DNA of 13,068 bases from Thermomicrobiaceae bacterium (lineage in GTDB: Bacteria > Chloroflexota > Chloroflexia > Thermomicrobiales > Thermomicrobiaceae). Shown here piece by piece: positions 7,275 through 13,068 of the stretch; position 1 is the stretch's first letter; every line of letters starts with the position of its first letter. Below the pieces are notes generated by a model, which was given only the letters and a program-made list of their open reading frames with translations, was not told the origin of the DNA and ran no database searches. Made by a program: the position numbers and the translations under genes. The DNA is taken from the NCBI GenBank assembly GCA_007122555.1, contig SKTL01000191.1:1-13068 (forward strand), given 5' to 3'.

Positions 7275-7694
7275 CTATGAGCCGGAGCCCTCACGCTTGA
7301 CGATGCGGCACTTGACCGGCATCTTGTGAATCGCGCGCGTCAGAGCCTCTTCAGCCAGGTCCTCTCGCACACCACTGAGTTCATAGATGATGCGTCCCGG
7401 CTTGACCACGGCAACCCAGTACTCCGGATTACCCTTGCCTTTGCCCATACGCGTCTCAGCCGGCTTCTGCGTGATCGGCTTGTCCGGGAAGATGCGGATC
7501 CACACCTTACCCCCACGGCGAACGCGGTTGGTAATCGCACGACGGCCCGCCTCGATCTGGCGCGATGTAATCCATGCCGGCTCGAGGGCCTGGATGCCAT
7601 AGTCTCCGAATGCGACTTCGGTTCCACCGGGCGCATTGCCACGCATTCGGCCCCGGAAGACTTTTCGGTGTTTGACTCGCTTTGGCATGAGCAT
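7275..7694 (-). CDS. rplP: 50S ribosomal protein L16
   Basis: Large-subunit protein that contacts A-site tRNA and is needed for late maturation of the peptidyl-transferase region. The protein has 139 residues, typical. It begins [19 protein letters not shown], contains [27 protein letters not shown] (split here as [13 protein letters not shown] and RMGKGKG, near 65–87), and ends with the conserved helix [18 protein letters not shown]. An in-frame TAG nine bases upstream of the ATG fixes the start at 7694, or the ATG two codons later. The ribosome-binding site is weak. It follows rpsC after 37 bases. Confidence 0.98.
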   Translation of the reverse strand: MLMPKRVKHRKVFRGRMRGNAPGGTEVAFGDYGIQALEPAWITSRQIEAGRRAITNRVRRGGKVWIRIFPDKPITQKPAETRMGKGKGNPEYWVAVVKPGRIIYELSGVREDLAEEALTRAIHKMPVKCRIVKREGSGS

Positions 7695-7731
7695 GATTGT
7701 CTATCCAATCTTCCTTAGATGGAACCTGGCG

Positions 7732-8406
7732 CTATTCCGCGACCGCGAGCAAATCGGCGATATCATCAGCGCTGGCGACCTCCGGAAGGACGTCACCCCG
7801 ATAGATCCAGACCTTCACACCGATGCGGCCATAAGTCGTGTGCGCGTGGACCACCGAATAGTCGATATCCGCACGCAGCGTGTGCAATGGAACCCGCCCG
7901 GACATTTCAGTCACGGAACGGGACATCTCGGCGCCGCCAAGACGGCCGCTGACCTTGATCTTGATACCCTGTGCGCCCCGGCGCATTGTCTGCGTTGCGG
8001 CGTACTTCATTGCGCGGCGATACGAAACACGTCGCGTGATCTGTTCGGCGATACTCTCCGCCACCAGATGGGCGTCCAGCTCCGCTTCCTTGATCTCTTC
8101 GATCTTCAGGTGGATCTTCTTGCCCACCTTGTGCTCCAGCATCTGGCGGAGGCGTTCAACGTTCGAACCCTGCTTGCCAATAACGATGCCGGGCTTCGAG
8201 GTATGCACCGTCACCTCGATTCGGTTAGCGGCGCGTTCGATGTCAATCCGGGAGATCCCGGCGCGAACGAGCTCATCGCTAATCAGTTTCCGGACTGCAA
8301 TGTCTTCATGCAGTTGTTCGGTGTAATTCCGCTCGGCATACCACTTGGATTCCCAATCATGGACGATACCGAGGCGGAACCCGATCGGCTGTACTTTCCG
8401 TCCCAA
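7732..8406 (-). CDS. rpsC: 30S ribosomal protein S3
   Basis: Small-subunit head protein at the mRNA entry tunnel, part of the ribosomal helicase with S4 and S5. The frame is open from an ATG at 8430, but the likely start is the TTG at 8404–8406. That start gives [18 protein letters not shown], the normal S3 N-terminus, and 224 residues. AGGAGG lies 9 bases before this TTG. The ATG at 8430 would add eight residues (MRSRRERS) encoded by the Shine–Dalgarno region itself and would overlap rplV. The KH domain has the GKQG motif at residues 77–80; the C-terminal domain contains [11 protein letters not shown] and [16 protein letters not shown]. With the TTG start there is one base between the rplV stop and this gene, so translation is probably coupled. 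Confidence 0.96.
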   Translation of the reverse strand: MGRKVQPIGFRLGIVHDWESKWYAERNYTEQLHEDIAVRKLISDELVRAGISRIDIERAANRIEVTVHTSKPGIVIGKQGSNVERLRQMLEHKVGKKIHLKIEEIKEAELDAHLVAESIAEQITRRVSYRRAMKYAATQTMRRGAQGIKIKVSGRLGGAEMSRSVTEMSGRVPLHTLRADIDYSVVHAHTTYGRIGVKVWIYRGDVLPEVASADDIADLLAVAE

Positions 8407-8407
8407 G

Positions 8408-8752
8408 CTACGCTCCCTCCTCGATCTCATCCAGGACCACCGTGATGTGCGCCGACCGCTTCAGCCGTCGCGCCACACGACCACGTGCTCGCGCCCGGAA
8501 CCGGCGGAAGCTCGGACCATCGTCCGCGTAGATCGTCTTCACGTACAGATCGTCCGGATCCAGATCAAAGTTCTGTTCGGCGTTCGACGCCGCTGACTTG
8601 ACTACCTTGTAGACATCATGTGCTGACTTCTGCGGCAGGAACTGCAACGTCGCCAGCGCTTCATCCAGCTTCTTGCCTCGCACGGCGTCGACAACCAATC
8701 GCGCCTTACGAGCCGAAACCGGGATGCCCTTTGCTTTTGCGATAACTTCCAT
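8408..8752 (-). CDS. rplV: 50S ribosomal protein L22
   Basis: Lines the peptide exit tunnel with L4 through a long hairpin loop. The 114 residues match the family. Conserved parts are [20 protein letters not shown] (about 8–27), [12 protein letters not shown] near 50–61, and the loop and strand [20 protein letters not shown] followed by HITVVLDE. No insertion or deletion is apparent in the loop, where macrolide-resistance changes are known in other species. The ATG follows rpsS by 44 bases with only a weak GGGAAG-type site. The 3' end of this gene holds the Shine–Dalgarno sequence of rpsC. Confidence 0.98.
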   Translation of the reverse strand: MEVIAKAKGIPVSARKARLVVDAVRGKKLDEALATLQFLPQKSAHDVYKVVKSAASNAEQNFDLDPDDLYVKTIYADDGPSFRRFRARARGRVARRLKRSAHITVVLDEIEEGA

Positions 8753-8796
8753 CGTCGATCTCTGCTTCCCTAGACCGTTCAGACCCTCGCCGACAT

Positions 8797-9084
8797 CTAG
8801 CGTCGTCGCGAAGCTCGTTCGGCGTCTCGACCGTGTCCACGATAGGTCCGCGTCGGTGCGAACTCTCCGAGCTTGTGCCCGACCATCTGCTCCGTGATGA
8901 ACACGGGAACGTGCCGGCGGCCGTCATGGACTGCGATCGTGTGGCCGATCATGTCCGGGAAGATGGTTGATGCCCGCGCCCAGGTGCGAATCACCTGACG
9001 ACCGGAACCACTGCGGTTCATTGCTTCAACCTTGGACCGCAGCTTGACATCAATATACGGGCCTTTTTTGGATGACCTACCCAA
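8797..9084 (-). CDS. rpsS: 30S ribosomal protein S19
   Basis: Head protein of the small subunit near the A site that contacts S13 and the large subunit. The 95 residues are typical. It begins [20 protein letters not shown] and contains the signature [33 protein letters not shown] across about residues 47–79. The start codon is TTG at 9082–9084, with GGAGGAG four bases upstream. An ATG slightly upstream (in the Shine–Dalgarno region) is in another frame and stops after six codons. The C-terminal tail [14 protein letters not shown] is short, basic and variable across the family. It lies 30 bases after rplB. Confidence 0.97.
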   Translation of the reverse strand: MGRSSKKGPYIDVKLRSKVEAMNRSGSGRQVIRTWARASTIFPDMIGHTIAVHDGRRHVPVFITEQMVGHKLGEFAPTRTYRGHGRDAERASRRR

Positions 9085-9114
9085 TTTGCTCCTCCATCTC
9101 GCCTCGTAACCAGG

Positions 9115-9945
9115 CTACCGTCGCTTGCGCCGGCGACGAACAATGTACTTATCGGTGTCCTTGTTTCTCCGGGTGCGATAGCCGAGTGTCGGCTTACCCC
9201 ACGGCGTCTTCGGCTGGCCGCCGATCGGCGCCCGGCCTTCGCCGCCACCATGCGGGTGATCGTTCGGGTTCATGACCGAACCACGAACCGTTGGCCGTCG
9301 GCCCATGTGGCGCGACCGACCGGCCTTGCCGATGCGGACGTTCTCATGATCGACGTTGCCGACCTGGCCAATCGTCGCCATACACTCCACACGAACCAGC
9401 CGGAACTCGCCGGATGGCATTCGCAGCTGCGCATAGTTGTTATATTTCGCCATCAACTGCGCTGTCGTACCGGCGGAACGGACCATCTGTCCGCCCTTGC
9501 CCGCGTGAAGTTCGATGTTGTGTACCTCAGTACCCATCGGCAAATTGTCCAGCGGCAGCGCATTCCCGACGCGAATCGGGGAATCTGGACCGGACACGAC
9601 TTCATCGCCAACCTTCAGCCCCAGCGGAGCCAGGATGTAACGCTTCTCACCGTCCTTGTAAAACAGCAGCGCAATGTTGGCGGACCGGTTCGGGTCATAC
9701 TCGATGGCCGCAACGCGCGCCGGCACACCAGTCTTGTCCCGCTTGAAATCAATCTTGCGGTAGAACCGCTTGTGTCCGCCCCCTCGGTGACGGACGGTCA
9801 GCCGGCCCTGATTATTGCGACCGCTGTTCTTCTTGAGCGGCTCAATCAGGCTCTTTTCCGGCTTCTTCTTTGTAATCTCGTCGTACGTCGAGACCGACAT
9901 GTTCCGTCGACCGGGTGATGTCGGCCTGTATTTTCGTACGGGCAT
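9115..9945 (-). CDS. rplB: 50S ribosomal protein L2
   Basis: One of the most conserved large-subunit proteins; binds 23S rRNA next to the peptidyl-transferase centre and supports subunit joining. The 276 residues are the standard length. The N-terminal half has [19 protein letters not shown] (about 42–60) and [12 protein letters not shown]. The C-terminal domain has the signature [20 protein letters not shown] near 221–240, including the conserved histidine of HPHGGGEG, followed by [18 protein letters not shown]. The ATG is preceded by a perfect AGGAGG five bases upstream. It lies 32 bases after rplW. No anomalies seen. Confidence 0.99.
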   Translation of the reverse strand: MPVRKYRPTSPGRRNMSVSTYDEITKKKPEKSLIEPLKKNSGRNNQGRLTVRHRGGGHKRFYRKIDFKRDKTGVPARVAAIEYDPNRSANIALLFYKDGEKRYILAPLGLKVGDEVVSGPDSPIRVGNALPLDNLPMGTEVHNIELHAGKGGQMVRSAGTTAQLMAKYNNYAQLRMPSGEFRLVRVECMATIGQVGNVDHENVRIGKAGRSRHMGRRPTVRGSVMNPNDHPHGGGEGRAPIGGQPKTPWGKPTLGYRTRRNKDTDKYIVRRRRKRR

Positions 9946-9977
9946 CCTATCCTCCTACTGGCGCCGAACTCACCCGG

Positions 9978-10280
9978 CTAGAAATCACCGAACAAATCGA
10001 TCGATTCGCCGTCTCCAAGACTGACGATTGCTTTCTTCCAGGACGGAGTCCATCCGGTGCTGGCCATTCGTCCCTGGCGTCGGGCGCGTCGTCGCTGCTT
10101 CCCACGCACATTGATCACGTTGACCTTGCGCACGGTCACGTCGAAGGTGCGCTCGACGGCCTCTTTAATCTGAATCTTGTTCGCGTCCCGCGACACTTCG
10201 AACATGTACTGACCCTGCTCCATCAGGCGGGTGTTCTTCTCCGTGATCACGGGGCGCCGCAGTACATCCTGGTGTTGCAT
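9978..10280 (-). CDS. rplW: 50S ribosomal protein L23
   Basis: Protein at the tunnel exit that serves as docking site for trigger factor, SRP and the Sec channel. The 100 residues are typical. It begins with the family signature DVLRRPVITEKNTRLME (residues 5–21), followed by YMFEVSRDANKIQIKEAVE, and carries the basic internal loop GKQRRRARRQGR (about 60–71). The C-terminal strand is WKKAIVSLGDGESIDLF. The ATG has AAAGG eight bases upstream in the 20-base gap after rplD. Confidence 0.98.
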   Translation of the reverse strand: MQHQDVLRRPVITEKNTRLMEQGQYMFEVSRDANKIQIKEAVERTFDVTVRKVNVINVRGKQRRRARRQGRMASTGWTPSWKKAIVSLGDGESIDLFGDF

Positions 10281-10300
10281 GTTGCTAACCTTTCTCCTGC

Positions 10301-10930
10301 TTACTGCGCCCAGAGCCGGTGAATCACATCCAGCGCATCACGGGTAACAATCACCCGCTGGTGCGACAGCATGTCCTGAATATTGACGTACTGAGCCGGG
10401 AGCACTTTGGCGCTCTCCAGATTGCTTGCGCCACGGTACACGTTTTCCTTCGCTTCACCGACCAGAATCAGCGTCGAACGCGCGTCTCCGAGCGGAATAC
10501 TTGACAGCGCCTCGCGCATCGCGCGGGTCTTCGGTTCAATCTCGCTCAACCCGTCAACAACGACGATCTCGGAGCTCTGCTGCTTCGCAGACAATACGGA
10601 CCGGATCGCCAGTCGACGCATTTTCTTGGGCATGGACTGGGTGTACTTCCGCGGCTTCGGTGCGAACACCACGCCACCACCGCGCCACTGCGGCGATCGG
10701 ATACTGCCCTGTCGCGCGCGCCCTGTGCCCTTCTGCCGCCACGGCTTTCGGCCACCGCCACGCACTTCGGATCGGGTCTTTGCGCTCTGGGTTCCCTGTC
10801 GGGCATTCGCCCGCTGTCGCACAAGCGCCTGGTGCATCACCGGACCGTGCGGCTCAATGCCAAACACTGAATCGTCCAGATCAACGGTCCCGGTCTCATT
10901 GCCTTTCAGATCGTAAACCTTGGCTTCCAC
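10301..10930 (-). CDS. rplD: 50S ribosomal protein L4
   Basis: Binds 23S rRNA and extends a loop into the peptide tunnel. In E. coli L4 also represses the S10 operon through a leader upstream of rpsJ; that region is not visible here because tuf directly precedes rpsJ. The protein has 209 residues. The tunnel loop is visible as GGGRKPWRQKGTGRARQGS (about 58–76), followed by PQWRGGGVVFAPKPRKY. The C-terminal domain shows LILVGEAKENVYRGASNL and the ending NIQDMLSHQRVIVTRDAL. The start codon is GTG, with GGGAGAA nearby upstream, 17 bases after rplC. Confidence 0.98.
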   Translation of the reverse strand: MEAKVYDLKGNETGTVDLDDSVFGIEPHGPVMHQALVRQRANARQGTQSAKTRSEVRGGGRKPWRQKGTGRARQGSIRSPQWRGGGVVFAPKPRKYTQSMPKKMRRLAIRSVLSAKQQSSEIVVVDGLSEIEPKTRAMREALSSIPLGDARSTLILVGEAKENVYRGASNLESAKVLPAQYVNIQDMLSHQRVIVTRDALDVIHRLWAQ

Positions 10931-10947
10931 TGCTCGTTCTCCCTTAC

Positions 10948-11601
10948 CTATGACGCCGCAGCAGCCGCTGCCCGCTCACGCGGCTTGACCGCGTGGCGCA
11001 CGAGCACCAGTCCACCGTTGACGCCCGGAACCGAGCCTCGCACCAGAAGCAGGTTTCGTTCCGGATCTACGCGTACGACTTCCAGATTCTGAACGGTCTT
11101 GCGGTCATTACCCATCCGGCCAGACATCTTCATGCCTTTGAACACCCGTCCGGGCGATGCGGCGCCGCCAATAGCGCCTGGCGCACGCAACCGGTCGGAT
11201 TGACCGTGGGTCTTCGGGCCGCCAGCAAATCCGTGGCGCTTCACCGTTCCGGCGAAGCCCTTGCCCTTGCTGGTCCCGGTAACATCAACTTTCTGCCCGG
11301 CCTCAAACACGTCGCATTTCAGCACCTGGCCGGGTTGATACTCGTCCGCGCCGGTAATCTTGACTTCGCGCAATGTCCGCGAGCTGGCGCCGGCTTTCCG
11401 ACGATGGCCCCGCTCCGGCTTGTTCAGTCGCTTCTTCTGCCCGACTCCGAGCTGAAGCGCCTCATAGCCATCACGATCCAGCGTCTTGACTTGCGTTATG
11501 ACGCATGGCCCGAGTTCGATGACCGACACGGGAATCGCCCCGCCGGTTTCATCGAAAATCTGAGTCATGCCAAGTTTTTTGCCCCAAAGGCCTTCAATCA
11601 T
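10948..11601 (-). CDS. rplC: 50S ribosomal protein L3
   Basis: Early-assembly large-subunit protein whose loop reaches the peptidyl-transferase centre. The 217 residues include [18 protein letters not shown] at the N-terminus (residues 3–20), [20 protein letters not shown] near 107–126, and [19 protein letters not shown] in the conserved loop. The E. coli loop carries a methylated glutamine (SIGQNQTPG); here the equivalent is AIGGAASPG, with no glutamine, so that modification is not expected. The tail ends in a run of alanines. The start ATG has CAGGAGAG four bases upstream. It is separated from rpsJ by 121 bases, the longest gap in the window, which contains inverted repeats. Confidence 0.98.
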   Translation of the reverse strand: MIEGLWGKKLGMTQIFDETGGAIPVSVIELGPCVITQVKTLDRDGYEALQLGVGQKKRLNKPERGHRRKAGASSRTLREVKITGADEYQPGQVLKCDVFEAGQKVDVTGTSKGKGFAGTVKRHGFAGGPKTHGQSDRLRAPGAIGGAASPGRVFKGMKMSGRMGNDRKTVQNLEVVRVDPERNLLLVRGSVPGVNGGLVLVRHAVKPRERAAAAAAS

Positions 11602-11622
11602 TGGCTCTCTCCTGACCAGGAC

Positions 11623-11712
11623 GCGATAGAAGGCGTTCTCATCCCGCTATCGCTCACAGAGCGTGATCTACCTGGTTTATCCCGGAAGCGCGCGTATCCA
11701 GCCGCGCTTCCG
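11623..11712 (-). promoter_or_regulatory. Inverted repeats in the rpsJ–rplC spacer
   Basis: The 121-base spacer between rpsJ and rplC contains a perfect 10-bp stem (arms 11683–11692 and 11703–11712, loop of 10) beginning 10 bases after the rpsJ stop. Closer to rplC are two mutually exclusive stems: a 7-bp stem with arms 11623–11629 and 11647–11653, and a 5-bp stem with arms 11651–11655 and 11659–11663 and a three-base loop. The 10-bp stem is not followed by a T-run on the transcribed strand, so it is not a classical intrinsic terminator. It may be an mRNA processing or stability element, an attenuator or a binding site for a ribosomal protein. Function is inference; the pairing is seen directly. 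Confidence 0.4.
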
Positions 11713-11722
11713 CTTCGAATTC

Positions 11723-12043
11723 CTACAGCTTGATCTCGATATCAACGCCAGCTGGCAGATTCAGACGCATCAACGCGCGAATCGTCCCATGGCTCGGTTC
11801 AAGAACGTCGATCAAGCGCTTGTGCGTGCGGATCTCGAAGTGCTCCTGAGAGTCCTTGTGAACGAACGGAGACCGAACGACCGCAAACTTCTCGATCCGT
11901 GTCGGCAGCGGCACCGGGCCGGAAACTTTGGCCCCGGTGCTTTCCGCCGTTTCGACAATCTTGGCAGCCGACTGATCCAGGATCCGATGATCATAGGCCT
12001 TCAGCCGGATGCGGATTTTCTGCGTAGGTCGCCGTGCTGACAT
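11723..12043 (-). CDS. rpsJ: 30S ribosomal protein S10 (transcription antitermination factor NusE)
   Basis: Small-subunit head protein that also acts with NusB and NusG in transcription antitermination. The 106 residues are the usual size with a short N-terminal extension (MSARRPT) before the conserved [19 protein letters not shown]. The family signature follows: [20 protein letters not shown] near 42–61, then [15 protein letters not shown]. The ending [11 protein letters not shown] is typical. The ATG lies directly after GGGGAG, closer than an ideal Shine–Dalgarno. A GGGA about ten bases upstream may serve instead; there is no other in-frame start. It is 16 bases after tuf, so the two are probably co-transcribed. 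Confidence 0.98.
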   Translation of the reverse strand: MSARRPTQKIRIRLKAYDHRILDQSAAKIVETAESTGAKVSGPVPLPTRIEKFAVVRSPFVHKDSQEHFEIRTHKRLIDVLEPSHGTIRALMRLNLPAGVDIEIKL

Positions 12044-12059
12044 CTCCCCAGTATCCCGT

Positions 12060-13068
<1,009 letters not shown>

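Noticed and set aside
7636..8445. Open frame of 269 codons on the plus strand opposite rpsC and rplP
   Set aside because: No recognisable protein family and no convincing ribosome-binding site; it is the antisense shadow of rpsC and rplP.
9062..9079. A-run in rpsS (AAA AAA Lys codons) as a programmed frameshift site; a similar run is in rplC near 11,575
   Set aside because: The runs encode the conserved KK of SSKKGP and GKKLGM, the frame does not fit the usual slippery heptamer, and neither gene has an alternative downstream frame worth reaching.
11683..11712. Intrinsic terminator after rpsJ
   Set aside because: The 10-bp stem is strong but no T-run follows it on the transcribed strand, and the operon clearly continues. 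Kept only as a possible RNA element.

Overview
The window is a stretch of bacterial chromosome carrying the S10–spc ribosomal-protein supercluster. Every gene reads right to left on the minus strand. In transcription order the genes are tuf (cut by the right edge), rpsJ, rplC, rplD, rplW, rplB, rpsS, rplV, rpsC, rplP, rpmC, rpsQ, rplN, rplX, rplE, rpsN (zinc type), rpsH, rplF, rplR, rpsE, rpmD, rplO, secY, adk and map (cut by the left edge). The classical S10 and spc gene sets are complete and in canonical order. I see no tRNA, rRNA, CRISPR array, insertion sequence, phage gene or other mobile element, and no gap as long as 300 bases. The DNA is moderately GC-rich.

Organism: tuf directly before rpsJ, a four-cysteine S14, a four-cysteine L24, an adenylate kinase with a four-cysteine LID, and adk–map directly after secY point to a Terrabacteria-type lineage. 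The EF-Tu and ribosomal protein sequences look most like Chloroflexota (Thermomicrobia-like) to me. That placement is from memory of family sequences, not from a search, so treat it as tentative.

Layout: about 13,060–12,060 is tuf; 12,043–6,675 is the S10 block; 6,654–2,313 is the spc block ending in secY; 2,313–1 is secY, adk and map. Most gaps are 1–64 nt and usually carry a Shine–Dalgarno sequence, and two junctions overlap by one base (rplO/secY and adk/map). This fits one long, translationally coupled transcript that starts upstream of tuf, outside the window. Two gaps are longer, rpsJ–rplC (121 nt) and rplF–rplR (116 nt). These and the rpmD–rplO gap contain inverted repeats without a T-run. 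Start codons are varied: GTG for adk, rpsN, rplD and probably rplE, and TTG for rpsS and rpsC.

Together the genes supply ribosomal proteins of both subunits, the elongation factor that delivers aminoacyl-tRNA, the membrane channel for exported proteins, the kinase that balances adenine nucleotides, and the enzyme that trims the initiator methionine. I find no new multi-gene system here. The points most worth a second look are a tyrosine at the usual active-site histidine of the methionine aminopeptidase, the sharply G-ending codon use of tuf with a change at its 3' end, and the structured rpsJ–rplC spacer.
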